A DNA stretch of 9,963 nucleotides, from the NCBI GenBank assembly GCA_017628435.1, contig JAGBZE010000129.1, positions 1 through 9,963 of the forward strand, read 5' to 3'. Origin of the DNA: Akkermansia sp. Its GTDB lineage: Bacteria > Verrucomicrobiota > Verrucomicrobiia > Verrucomicrobiales > Akkermansiaceae. The notes under the pieces were generated by a model, which was not told the origin of the DNA, did no database searches, and worked only from the letters and a program-made list of their open reading frames with translations. Numbering within the stretch: position 1 is the stretch's first letter; each line of letters starts with the position of its first letter. Shown here piece by piece: positions 1-7,405 of the stretch. A program made the position numbers and the translations under genes.

Positions 1-77
1 CACAGCGTTGTATGCTGACGCGCCACCCCTGGAAATCTGTATTCTCGTATGTGTATCGGGTTAAATTCTTATTATTC

Positions 78-113
78 ATGAGGGTATGGCGTGTGGACAC
101 ACCATACCCTCAT
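78..113 (-). terminator. Long hairpin downstream of the NadE-like gene
   Basis: Two perfect 12-base arms (78-89 and 102-113, ATGAGGGTATGG and its complement) flank a core in which GTGT (91-94) can also pair with ACAC (97-100). It begins 25 bases past the stop codon of the minus-strand NadE-like gene. Neither strand has a proper T-run after the stem, though the minus strand continues AT-rich. It is therefore either a non-canonical terminator or a 3'-end stabiliser; it would fold equally well on a plus-strand transcript arriving from outside the window. Confidence 0.5.
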
Positions 114-138
114 ATCAGTTCAATAACGTATACCCGAC

Positions 139-1626
139 TCAGTCGTTCATACGGTGAGAGATGGGGAAATGCAGCTGCTCAATGGGAGCATCGGCATGCA
201 GAATAATGGGCAGCTGGGAGCGCTTGATGGCTGAGGCTACAATCTTACGCTGAATGAGGCGGACATCGTTCTCCTTGAAGATGTAGTTTGTGCCTTCCTG
301 CAGCAGGGTTGATGGTGGCGTGTTCAAATCCGCTAGCTCGTGAATGATGCGGTTTGTTGTGCCATGCGGCGGTGTGGTTAGAGCGCCGAACAGGTCCGGA
401 TACTGGTCCTTGTAGCGCTCGCTGAGCAGGAAGATATCGATATCGTACAGATTGCCAAGGGGTGCCAAGTGACCGCCGCTCAGACCGTACATACGGAAAT
501 CGCCCAGCATGATTTCGCGGCGTCCCAGCGGGCTGCAGAGCATAAGTCCCCGGGATTCGGCGTGGGTCAGGGCAATGGCGGTGCGCATACGCTCGATCAG
601 GGCTGAGGATTCGTCCTCGCTCATGGTGGCCCTGGCTGCTTCCTCCAGCTGGCCGGTCTGCGGGGTGAAACAGCTGATACCGAGCTTCTCTGCCAGCTTG
701 TTTTCCTTATCAAAAGTAATACCGCAGACGTTGGCGGTTCCGAGTGCTTCGATGCTCAGAGCGGCGAGCAGGGGAGAATGGGGGTGATCCATCGGTATGC
801 ATACGCCGCTGAAGCAGTTGTTGCGTACGTTGTCTCGGATGCCTCGCTCCAGGGCTGAGCCAAGCTGCTCCACGTCTTCCGGAAGCTGCAGAGCCTGTGC
901 CGGACGGGTTACATCCACCACCTTGGCCGCCGTTTCAAACAACGGAAGCCGGCACATGGCCTTGCCTTCGCTGCTGTATACGGCGGAACCGCCTCCATAG
1001 ATGTTGCCGCCGATGGTGCCCACTGCGCGGACGCAGACAACCGGGCAACCAGTCATGCTGGCTTCCCAACCTCGAAGCTCGGAATCATCGCGGGCGGCGC
1101 CGGCATACCAGGGGGTGCTGGGCATGCGTACCATGAGGTCTGAGGTCACGTCCGGTAGCAGTTCCTCGTCCGACATGGAAAGGTAGATATCCGTGTTCAG
1201 TACATTGAAGCTGTGGCAGTCCTCCAGCTCGGTGACGGTGTCCTTCTCCAGCAGGTAAGGGGTCAGAATGATGCTGCGGTCATTGACCATCCATGGGTCA
1301 TTTTCATCATCATCTTCACCCACTATGCCGACGTAGACCTCATCATCACCCAGGGTCAAGGTGTATGCGCCCAGTAGAAGAGGCGCTGTTCCCAGTTCCT
1401 TTGACAAGGATTCGAGCGCTGCCATGGTCTGGTTGATGAAGGAACGACGTAGTGCCAGATGGCCCGGCTCCAGACCGCACAGCGCGGAGGCGGGGGCTAC
1501 AACGAGTTCTGCTCCGTGGTCAAGGCATTCACGGTAGCCTTGAACAATGGCTCTGAGGTTATTAGAAAAGTCTCCGGGTAGAGGGGTTGTCTGAATAAGT
1601 CCGATTTTATTTATGGTATTGGTCAT
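139..1626 (-). CDS. Catalytically degenerate NAD+ synthetase (NadE)-like protein
   Basis: 495 residues from ATG at 1626; an in-frame TTG lies one codon upstream. The layout follows glutamine-dependent NAD+ synthetase: an N-terminal nitrilase-type glutaminase domain (about 6-245) and a C-terminal ATP-pyrophosphatase domain (about 255-490). Fold-level similarity is clear: GDFSNN at 18-23, STPWYAG at 170-176, YGGGSAV at 210-216, LSGGHLAPLGNLYD at 382-395. By-eye alignment puts the nitrilase triad Glu, Lys and Cys at Ala46, Ser118 and Ser152. The ATP-binding SGGIDS motif becomes MDHPHS (279-284), and the loop after it is shortened compared with NadE. The frame is open throughout, so it is not a decaying pseudogene. 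It probably makes no NAD+ and could bind a nucleotide or act as a scaffold, which is speculation. The terminator after argH implies its own promoter. No clear Shine-Dalgarno site is visible. Confidence 0.75.
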   Translation of the reverse strand: MTNTINKIGLIQTTPLPGDFSNNLRAIVQGYRECLDHGAELVVAPASALCGLEPGHLALRRSFINQTMAALESLSKELGTAPLLLGAYTLTLGDDEVYVGIVGEDDDENDPWMVNDRSIILTPYLLEKDTVTELEDCHSFNVLNTDIYLSMSDEELLPDVTSDLMVRMPSTPWYAGAARDDSELRGWEASMTGCPVVCVRAVGTIGGNIYGGGSAVYSSEGKAMCRLPLFETAAKVVDVTRPAQALQLPEDVEQLGSALERGIRDNVRNNCFSGVCIPMDHPHSPLLAALSIEALGTANVCGITFDKENKLAEKLGISCFTPQTGQLEEAARATMSEDESSALIERMRTAIALTHAESRGLMLCSPLGRREIMLGDFRMYGLSGGHLAPLGNLYDIDIFLLSERYKDQYPDLFGALTTPPHGTTNRIIHELADLNTPPSTLLQEGTNYIFKENDVRLIQRKIVASAIKRSQLPIILHADAPIEQLHFPISHRMND

Positions 1627-1712
1627 CAAATATCAAATTGGTGCGGGGTTATACTGCACTGTTTTGGTGGAAAAATCAAGTATAAAAACTGTATTGCGCG
1701 AGATTGAGTCTA
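1627..1712 (-). promoter_or_regulatory. Probable promoter region of the NadE-like gene
   Basis: Since argH ends in a terminator, the downstream gene needs initiation here. The best -10 on the minus strand is TATAAC (1653-1648), five of six matches to TATAAT, which would give a leader of roughly 15 bases. No good -35 lies 16-18 bases upstream of it. A second -10-like TATACT lies further upstream and also lacks a good -35. The region is assigned by context more than by motif quality. Confidence 0.3.
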
Positions 1713-1749
1713 GAAAAAGCGGCAGTGTGCAATTTCATGCACACGGCCG
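1713..1749 (-). terminator. Intrinsic terminator of argH
   Basis: On the minus strand, 22 bases past the argH stop, CGGC and GTGTGCA pair with TGCACAC and GCCG: 4 bp, one mismatch, then 7 bp, around a six-base loop. The stem is followed by CTTTTTC (the A-run at 1714-1718 on the plus strand). Stem, loop and T-run are all in the expected order, so argH is probably transcriptionally separate from the gene after it. Confidence 0.8.
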
Positions 1750-1771
1750 GGCAGAAATCATTGCGAGAAAA

Positions 1772-3136
1772 TCAGGCAAGTTTGGACTGCCAGTAAGCCA
1801 GACGACGGGCAGTGTTGTCCGGATTGGGCGCGCCCGGGTTGGTGCGCAGTGCAAAGGCGCGGTCGAGGTTGAATACCTCGTGCACATCTTCACCGTATTC
1901 CGGGGATATTTCCTTGAACTCATCGAGCGAGAGCTTGTTGAGCGGTGTGCCGGTGCCCACGGATACGGCAACAGCCTTACCAACCAGCTCGTGAGCCTTG
2001 CGGAAGGGAACGCCGCGGCGTACCAGGTAATCGGCCAGGTCGGTAGCGAGGAGCAGGGGATCGCTCACTGCAGCGGCGCAGCGGTCGGGGTTGATACGCA
2101 TGGCTGCCACCATTTCGGCATTCACTCGCAGGGCCAGGCTGATGGTCTCGAAGGAATCGAACAGGGGTTCCTTGTCTTCCTGAAGGTCACGGTTGTAGGT
2201 GAGGGGCAGACCCTTCACGGCTACCATGACGCTGACCAGATTACCGTACAGTCGGCCACTCTTGCCACGGGTCAGCTCGCATACGTCGGGGTTCTTCTTC
2301 TGGGGCATCAGGCTGGAGCCGGTGGTGTGGGCATCGCTCAGGGTGCAGTAGCCGAATTCTGCGCTGCTCCAAAGCACCAGGTCCTCGCTGAGGCGGGAAA
2401 GGTGGGTGCCGATGATGGAGAGGTCGAAGAGTGTCTCCATGATGTAGTCACGGTCGGCGATGGCATCCATGGAGTTTTCTGTTACGCTTGCAAAGCCGAG
2501 TTCAGCGGCGATGGCGAAGCGGTCCAGATTGATGGTGCTGCCGGCAATGGCGCCGCTGCCCAGCGGGCTCACGTTCACGCGCTTGCGGCAGTCCTGCAGA
2601 CGCTCGGCGTCGCGGCCCAGCATTTCCACGTATGCCAGCAAGTGGTGGCCGATGGTGACCGGCTGGGCGCGCTGCAGGTGCGTGTAGCCCGGGATGCGGA
2701 TTTCGGCGTACTGGGCCGCCTTCTGCACCAGGGCGCGCTGCATATCCTTGAGAAGCTCCAGCGTTTCATCAATCTGAGTGCGGCAGTACAGACGGGTATC
2801 CGTGGCCACCTGGTCATTGCGGGAGCGTGCGGTGTGCAGCTTGGCACCGGGGGCGCCGATGCGGCGGGTAAGCTCGCTTTCAATGTTCATGTGCACGTCC
2901 TCGAGCTTCATGCTCCACTGGAAATTTCCGGCTTTGATGTCTGCCAGAATCTCCTGCAGTCCCTCAGCAATGGCTGTAAATTCCTCCTGTGTGAGCATTC
3001 CGGCGTTCAGCTGGGCGCGTGCATGTGCCGTGGAACCGGCAATGTCGTGCTCATATAATTTCCAGTCGTATGATACGGATTCTCCGTATTCCAGTACCAG
3101 ATCTGCTGTCGGTTGAGAAAAGCGTCCTGTCCACAT
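1772..3136 (-). CDS. argH: Argininosuccinate lyase
   Basis: Cleaves argininosuccinate to arginine and fumarate, the last step of arginine synthesis, in the cytoplasm as a homotetramer. The 454-residue protein is full length for the fumarase/aspartase superfamily. It starts with the typical W-x-G-R-F motif, then HTARSRNDQ (101-109), YTHLQRAQP (151-159) with the family's catalytic-pair histidine (His153), and the signature GSSLMPQKKNP (273-283), whose mobile loop carries the catalytic serine. Nothing essential looks missing. ATG at 3136 leaves only nine bases after a candidate -10 and no Shine-Dalgarno site. It is transcribed divergently from recJ and ends in an intrinsic terminator. argF lies 2.9 kb away on the other strand; argG is not in the window. 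A 481-codon open frame opposite it is a composition shadow. Confidence 0.97.
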   Translation of the reverse strand: MWTGRFSQPTADLVLEYGESVSYDWKLYEHDIAGSTAHARAQLNAGMLTQEEFTAIAEGLQEILADIKAGNFQWSMKLEDVHMNIESELTRRIGAPGAKLHTARSRNDQVATDTRLYCRTQIDETLELLKDMQRALVQKAAQYAEIRIPGYTHLQRAQPVTIGHHLLAYVEMLGRDAERLQDCRKRVNVSPLGSGAIAGSTINLDRFAIAAELGFASVTENSMDAIADRDYIMETLFDLSIIGTHLSRLSEDLVLWSSAEFGYCTLSDAHTTGSSLMPQKKNPDVCELTRGKSGRLYGNLVSVMVAVKGLPLTYNRDLQEDKEPLFDSFETISLALRVNAEMVAAMRINPDRCAAAVSDPLLLATDLADYLVRRGVPFRKAHELVGKAVAVSVGTGTPLNKLSLDEFKEISPEYGEDVHEVFNLDRAFALRTNPGAPNPDNTARRLAYWQSKLA

Positions 3137-3181
3137 AGCGCGGAAAGCTTACCACCAATGGGAGCTTTGTGCAAGCCGATA
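3137..3181 (-). promoter_or_regulatory. Candidate argH promoter with embedded inverted repeat
   Basis: On the minus strand TTGCAC, a 17-base spacer and TAAGCT preceded by TGG (an extended -10) end nine bases before the argH ATG. The hexamers are weak (three of six matches each), so the extended -10 and position carry the call. AAAGCT and AGCTTT (plus 3144-3149 and 3163-3168) form an inverted repeat across the spacer and -10, with CCA/TGG inside. This is where a repressor could bind, but it does not resemble the AT-rich ArgR box. Confidence 0.35.
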
Positions 3182-3233
3182 TGCCGTCACCCTGATATTT
3201 ACTTGCAGTGCCGCAATGCCTGTTATTTCTCAC

Positions 3234-3262
3234 TTGACGCAATATAGGTCGGATGATAAGAT
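3234..3262 (+). promoter_or_regulatory. Candidate sigma70-type promoter of recJ
   Basis: TTGACG (3234-3239), a 17-base spacer and TAAGAT (3257-3262) give five and four matches to the -35 and -10 consensus with ideal spacing. Only six bases separate the -10 from the recJ ATG at 3269, so the predicted transcript begins at or beside the start codon. No Shine-Dalgarno site lies upstream. A leaderless recJ mRNA is the simplest reading. Confidence 0.5.
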
Positions 3263-3268
3263 TGAGCC

Positions 3269-4981
3269 ATGAGTACTAAGTTCAGTTGGGAATTACGCCC
3301 CCTGGACGGAAGTGTTGACTTTGGTGAGGAACTGAACGCGCAGCTGCCGCTGCTGGTTCGAAAGTTACTGGCACAGAGAGGTATTTCCGGTCCGGAACGG
3401 GCACTACGATTCCTGAAACCAAGGCTAGCGGATCTTGGAGACCCTTTTGCCTTGCGGGAGATGGATGCAGCCGTTGAGCGCATCTTCCGCGCGGCAGACA
3501 ACGGCGAGCACGTCTGCATCTATGGCGACTATGATGTGGACGGCGTGAGCTCTGTCACGCTCCTGTATACTATTTTGCGGGCCTATGGCATCCGCACGGA
3601 TTACTTTATACCCGTTCGCACGCGAGAGGGCTACGGCCTGAGTGAGGAAGGCATGGCAAATGCCATTGCGAAATGTGGCGAGACCCCTGACCTGATTATT
3701 GCTGTTGACTGTGGAACTTCCTCGGTGGAGGAAGTGGCCTGGCTGCAGGAGCAGGGAATTGATGTGGTGATTCTGGATCACCATGAGGCCAGCATCCAGG
3801 GCCGCCCGCCCGCAGTGGCCGTGGTGAATGCCAAGCTGGAGGAAGACAGCCCCTTTACCTACCTCTGCAGTGCCGGTGTGGTGTTCAAACTGGCACATGC
3901 CATGCTGAAGGAACGCCGCCTGCCGCAGTTTGACCTGAAGCAGTATCTGGATGTGGTGGCCATTGCTACCGTGGCGGATATTGTGCCTCTGGTGGAGGAG
4001 AACCGCCTGCTGACCCGCCATGGTTTGCGCGTTATGGAGAGTGGCGGTAACATCGGCATTCAGGCTATCAACCGCGTCACGAATCTGAATCGCCGCCCCA
4101 GCGCTAGTCATGTATCCTTCCGTATCGGTCCTCGTTTGAATGCAGCCGGCCGTATGGACAGCCCGCTGGATGCGCTGAACCTGCTCATGACCCGCGACAC
4201 TGCCGTGGCTACTGAACTGGCTGAACGCCTGGAAATGCACAACCGCGCCCGCCAGCAGGAAGAAGAGAAAATTCGCCATGAGGCCATGGAGATGCTCTCG
4301 CATACTTTCTCCCCGAAGCGCGACAGTGTGATTGTGCTGGGCTCCCGCACCTGGCATCCAGGTGTGGTGGGCATTGTGGCTTCGCTCCTCATGCGCCGCT
4401 ATCATAAGCCAACCTTCGTTATTTCATTGGATGAAAATGGCATAGGTAAGGGCAGTGGACGTTCCATTCCTGGGGTGTCTCTGGTGCAGGCTATTCACGC
4501 TTGTTCGGATACGCTCATCTCCGGTGGTGGGCATGATATGGCCGCAGGTCTGGTGATTCATGAGGATATGATAGATGCCTTCCGTGCCCGTTTTGACGCT
4601 TTTGTGAAGGAAAGCGTGGATCCGGATAAGCTGACTCCTGTGCTGAATGTGGATGCAGAGGTGAGTTTCCCGGAGCTGACGCTTGACTTGTTGGACAGCT
4701 ATGAGCTGCTGGAACCCTTCGGAAACTCCAATCCCCAGCCGGTGTTCATGAGTCGCAATGTGATGCTTACGGATGCGCCCCGTCATCTGCAGGGTAATCA
4801 TCTGCGCCTTGGCCTGCGCCAGGGTTCATATGAGTGCGATGCCATGTATTTCAACGGCGGCTCTGTCAAGTTGCCCGACCCCCCGTGGGATATTGCCTTC
4901 ACCATTGACCGTAATGTGTGGCGTGGGCGCACCACCCTTTCCATTTCTATTCAGGATATACGTCCTGCGTCTTCCATATGA
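3269..4981 (+). CDS. recJ: Single-stranded-DNA-specific 5'-3' exonuclease RecJ
   Basis: RecJ degrades single-stranded DNA 5' to 3' in recombination, mismatch and base-excision repair. The 570 residues match the usual length (E. coli about 577). DHH-domain motifs are in order: DYDVDG (87-92), VDCGT (146-150), DHH (170-172) and a metal-binding aspartate in ATVADIVPL (233-241). FRIGPRLNAAGRM (284-296) links to the DHHA1 domain with WHPGVVGIVAS (362-372), GSGRS (395-399) and GGGHDMAAGL (419-428). An OB-fold-like C-terminal part follows to 570. Expected metal ligands appear intact. Its stop overlaps the next ATG (ATGA), so the two are probably translationally coupled. A good promoter lies directly upstream. 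Confidence 0.97.
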   Translation: MSTKFSWELRPLDGSVDFGEELNAQLPLLVRKLLAQRGISGPERALRFLKPRLADLGDPFALREMDAAVERIFRAADNGEHVCIYGDYDVDGVSSVTLLYTILRAYGIRTDYFIPVRTREGYGLSEEGMANAIAKCGETPDLIIAVDCGTSSVEEVAWLQEQGIDVVILDHHEASIQGRPPAVAVVNAKLEEDSPFTYLCSAGVVFKLAHAMLKERRLPQFDLKQYLDVVAIATVADIVPLVEENRLLTRHGLRVMESGGNIGIQAINRVTNLNRRPSASHVSFRIGPRLNAAGRMDSPLDALNLLMTRDTAVATELAERLEMHNRARQQEEEKIRHEAMEMLSHTFSPKRDSVIVLGSRTWHPGVVGIVASLLMRRYHKPTFVISLDENGIGKGSGRSIPGVSLVQAIHACSDTLISGGGHDMAAGLVIHEDMIDAFRARFDAFVKESVDPDKLTPVLNVDAEVSFPELTLDLLDSYELLEPFGNSNPQPVFMSRNVMLTDAPRHLQGNHLRLGLRQGSYECDAMYFNGGSVKLPDPPWDIAFTIDRNVWRGRTTLSISIQDIRPASSI

Positions 4982-5907
4982 AAACTGCCCGTCAGCAGAA
5001 CCGCCGTACAACCCGCCGTACATCGGTAGAACCCGAGTTCGGTGATTGGCGCGTGCCCCTGCAGAAACCGCACGAGGCGGAGCACCTTCGCCCCAAGCCG
5101 GTAAGCATGATTCGTCGTCTTCGTGTTCAGGCTGCCTATTGGGAGTCAATGGAGCCGGTGTATGGTGGTGAACCCGACGGCGGGTTGTATGAGATTCATG
5201 GCTGGAAGCGGTTTATCCGCCTGTGCATCGGCTGGTGTCTGTTGATGCCTTTGTCGGTGGTTATGGTGTTTGCACTCATGCTGCAGCTTTACCATGCCGC
5301 CCCGGTTGTGGGAGATTTCAATTTCTGGCAGAGTGTGCCGGTCTGGTATGCCATACTGGGTGTACTCGTTTTTGCCGTGCTGAAATATTTCCACCTGGTG
5401 GATCCTATTCTTGTTTTCACCTATGTGTTGGGGCATGAGCTGACGCATGCCATTGCCGCCATGATGTGCTTTGGTAAGGTGGAGGCTCTGAGTGTGGATA
5501 TTGATGGCGGCTATGTTGACACCGATAAGGATAATCTTTTCGTGTCGCTGGCTCCCTATTTCCTGCCGCTGTGGATGCTGCTCTGGCTGGGGGTGTTGTT
5601 CATAGCCAACCTGATAGCGCCGTTTGAAACCTACCTGCACTGGTTCTACGCCGGATTTGGCTTCTGGTGGGCATTCCATGTATACTGGACTCTCTGGGTG
5701 ATTCCTCGTGAGCAGCCGGACTTGCTGGAGAATGGCGTGGTTATCTCCTTCCTGATTATCACCATTACGAATATAGTAGCGTTGCTGCTTATTCTCCGTT
5801 GTTTCGGAGTTATCAGCCTGCGCGGCTACTGGCAGGATTTTCAGCATTGTGCGCAGGAGATTTATACCACCTACCACGATTTGATTCTGTGGTTGATACA
5901 GCGATAG
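4978..5907 (+). CDS. Polytopic membrane protein with HELTH motif, M50-like metallopeptidase candidate
   Basis: 309 residues from the ATG in the ATGA overlap with recJ; a longer frame from 4918 would start inside recJ and is less likely. A basic, soluble N-terminus (about 1-78, arginine-rich start) precedes roughly six hydrophobic segments near 81-105, 122-140, 143-163, 187-213, 220-240 and 254-275. GHELTHA (152-158) sits inside the third, as in intramembrane zinc proteases of the site-2 protease/M50 type. A glycine-rich DGGYV (176-180) and SLAPYFLPL (190-198) follow. The third zinc ligand is not certain; Asp248 in EQPDL is a candidate. Substrate unknown. Coupling to recJ suggests co-expression, not a shared function. 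It could be a non-proteolytic member of the fold. Confidence 0.7.
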   Translation: MKTARQQNRRTTRRTSVEPEFGDWRVPLQKPHEAEHLRPKPVSMIRRLRVQAAYWESMEPVYGGEPDGGLYEIHGWKRFIRLCIGWCLLMPLSVVMVFALMLQLYHAAPVVGDFNFWQSVPVWYAILGVLVFAVLKYFHLVDPILVFTYVLGHELTHAIAAMMCFGKVEALSVDIDGGYVDTDKDNLFVSLAPYFLPLWMLLWLGVLFIANLIAPFETYLHWFYAGFGFWWAFHVYWTLWVIPREQPDLLENGVVISFLIITITNIVALLLILRCFGVISLRGYWQDFQHCAQEIYTTYHDLILWLIQR

Positions 5908-5929
5908 CTTATCGTGCTGGAGATTTTTT
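5899..5929 (+). terminator. Intrinsic terminator of the recJ operon
   Basis: CAG-CGATA (5899-5906) pairs with TATCG-CTG (5910-5919) across a three-base loop, with a two-base TG bulge on the right arm. Four bases later comes a run of six T (5924-5929). The left arm contains the last codons and part of the stop codon of the metallopeptidase-like gene. The stem is AT-rich and the T-run slightly distant, so efficiency may be partial, in which case argF would receive some read-through. Confidence 0.55.
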
Positions 5930-6006
5930 GAGTGCCGATTGGTGAGATAGCGAGTGCATTGATGGAAGAATGATGGCGTATTGCCGGACGCTGACTCATT
6001 CTGAAC

Positions 6007-6035
6007 TTTACAGATGGGGCGAAACATGCTAGTTT
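6007..6035 (+). promoter_or_regulatory. Candidate argF promoter
   Basis: TTTACA (6007-6012, five of six to the -35 consensus), a 17-base spacer and TAGTTT (6030-6035) preceded by TGC, an extended -10. It lies downstream of the recJ-operon terminator and would give a leader of about 21 bases. That leader ends in a T-rich stretch and shows no Shine-Dalgarno site before the ATG at 6063. No recognisable ArgR box is seen. Confidence 0.35.
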
Positions 6036-6062
6036 CCTGTTTTCCCGGATTTTTTTACAGCC

Positions 6063-6980
6063 ATGAATAACCTTCTTTCCATTGAAGAACTGACCGGCGA
6101 GCAGATTTGCGAATTGCTTGCCCTGGGGCACAAGCTCAAAGCCGAGCGTGGTTGCCACACTGAACAGCCCTTGGCCGGGCAGACCTGGGCTCTGATTTTC
6201 TCCAAATCCTCCACTCGTACACGTGTTTCCTTTGAGGTGGGTATCTCAGAACTGGGTGGTCGCCCGATGTTCCTTTCCACCCGCGATATCCAGCTGGGCC
6301 GTGGTGAGCCTATCAAGGACACCGCCCGTGTGCTGGGTCGCATGATACACGGTGCCATTATCCGCACCTATGACCAGCAGGACGTAGTGGACTTTGCCGA
6401 TTACTCCAAGCTGCCGACCATCAATGCTCTGACCGACCTGGAGCACCCCTGCCAGATTCTGGCGGACCTGCTCACCATTGAAGAGCAGTACGGTGTAGGC
6501 TCCTGGAAGGGTATGAAGATTGCGTTCCTGGGCGATGTGGATAACAACATGGGCCGCTCCTGGATGTGGGCTGCCAAGCGCCTGGGCTTCACCCTCATGC
6601 TGGCCGGTCCGGAGCAGGCTCTTCCCAAGGCTGAGACTCTGGCTGCATTGGACTGCCCGAATATCATCTGCACTACGGATGCTGCCGAGGCTGTGCGCGA
6701 TTGCATGGTGATTAACACCGATACCTGGATTTCCATGGGTCAGGAGGCAGAGAAGGGCACCAAGGAGAAGGCTTTCTTCCCCTACCAGGTGAATGACGAG
6801 CTGCTGAAACTGGCTGCTCCCGGCCACATTGTGTTGCACTGCCTGCCTGCCTACCGTGGCTATGAAATCACCGATGATGTGCTGGAGGCTAACGCCCCTG
6901 TCATCTTCCGCGAGGCTGAGAACCGTCTGCACGCCCAGAAGGCCGTGCTCTACACGCTGGCAACCAGCCGTAATAAGTAA
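6063..6980 (+). CDS. argF: Ornithine carbamoyltransferase
   Basis: Transfers the carbamoyl group of carbamoyl phosphate to ornithine, giving citrulline in arginine synthesis; cytoplasmic, normally a homotrimer. 305 residues, the usual length. Carbamoyl-phosphate binding is shown by STRTR (50-54) and HPCQ (128-131). Ornithine binding is shown by DTWISMG (220-226) with the diagnostic SMG loop and by HCLPAYRG (259-266) with the active-site cysteine. These distinguish it from aspartate carbamoyltransferase and from acetyl- or succinyl-ornithine variants. GDVDNNMG (157-164) matches the domain-linking NNMG region. First gene of a tight operon: its TAA overlaps the sufE ATG (TAATG). argG is not nearby. 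Confidence 0.97.
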   Translation: MNNLLSIEELTGEQICELLALGHKLKAERGCHTEQPLAGQTWALIFSKSSTRTRVSFEVGISELGGRPMFLSTRDIQLGRGEPIKDTARVLGRMIHGAIIRTYDQQDVVDFADYSKLPTINALTDLEHPCQILADLLTIEEQYGVGSWKGMKIAFLGDVDNNMGRSWMWAAKRLGFTLMLAGPEQALPKAETLAALDCPNIICTTDAAEAVRDCMVINTDTWISMGQEAEKGTKEKAFFPYQVNDELLKLAAPGHIVLHCLPAYRGYEITDDVLEANAPVIFREAENRLHAQKAVLYTLATSRNK

Positions 6981-7405
6981 TGGATTACAACGCACGCATC
7001 GAGGAGTTGCTGGATGATATGTCCGTCTTTGAGGACTGGACAGAGAAGTATGAATTCATCATCTCCCTGGGCCGCCGCCTGCCGGCTATGCCCGAGAAAT
7101 ACCGCAAGAACAGCAATCTTATCAAGGGTTGCCAGAGTCGCGTGTGGGTCGGCACGGAAATGGATGATGGTAAGCTCATCATCCATGCCGACAGTGATTC
7201 TCTCATAACCAAGGGTCTCATTGCTCTGTTCATTCGCCTTCTGTCCGGCCTCACCCCGGCAGAGATTCTGGCGGCTGATATGAGTAAGCTGGATGACTGC
7301 GGGCTGAAGGAGCATCTTGCTTCCACCCGCGCAAATGCTCTTACTTCCATGGCTGCTACTATCCGCAAGGCTGCGGATACTGCCGCAAAGACTTTCCTGC
7401 TGTGA
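6980..7405 (+). CDS. sufE: SufE-family cysteine desulfuration protein
   Basis: SufE accepts persulfide sulfur from the cysteine desulfurase SufS and hands it to the SufBCD scaffold for Fe-S cluster assembly in the cytoplasm. The 141-residue protein has the family's size and the key GCQSRVW motif (50-56), with acceptor cysteine Cys51, the same position as in E. coli SufE. The N-terminal part with WTEKYEFIISLGRRLP (20-35) also fits. The ATG overlaps the argF stop, and its own TGA overlaps the GTG of the next gene. No SufS, SufB, SufC or SufD is in the window, so the partners must be elsewhere. A CsdE-type partner for another desulfurase is possible. Confidence 0.93.
   Translation: MDYNARIEELLDDMSVFEDWTEKYEFIISLGRRLPAMPEKYRKNSNLIKGCQSRVWVGTEMDDGKLIIHADSDSLITKGLIALFIRLLSGLTPAEILAADMSKLDDCGLKEHLASTRANALTSMAATIRKAADTAAKTFLL

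Noticed and set aside
12..206. A 64-codon plus-strand frame at the left edge
   Set aside because: It runs through the hairpin and into the 3' end of the NadE-like gene, with no recognisable features.
1613..3058. A 481-codon open frame on the plus strand opposite argH
   Set aside because: It mirrors the codon structure of a clearly real argH, lacks family motifs, and starts inside the adjacent gene's 5' end. It is a composition shadow.
3425..4405. A 326-codon minus-strand frame inside recJ
   Set aside because: His/Gln/Arg-rich translation typical of the strand opposite a GC-rich gene; recJ motifs are intact on the other strand.
4918..4977. A 20-residue N-terminal extension of the metallopeptidase-like protein
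   Set aside because: The extension lies wholly within recJ, while the ATG at 4978 forms a typical ATGA coupling overlap and begins a basic N-terminus.
5931..6062. ArgR operator upstream of argF
   Set aside because: A partial TCTGAA-like half site is seen at the end of this spacer region, but no matching symmetric half lies at the right distance.
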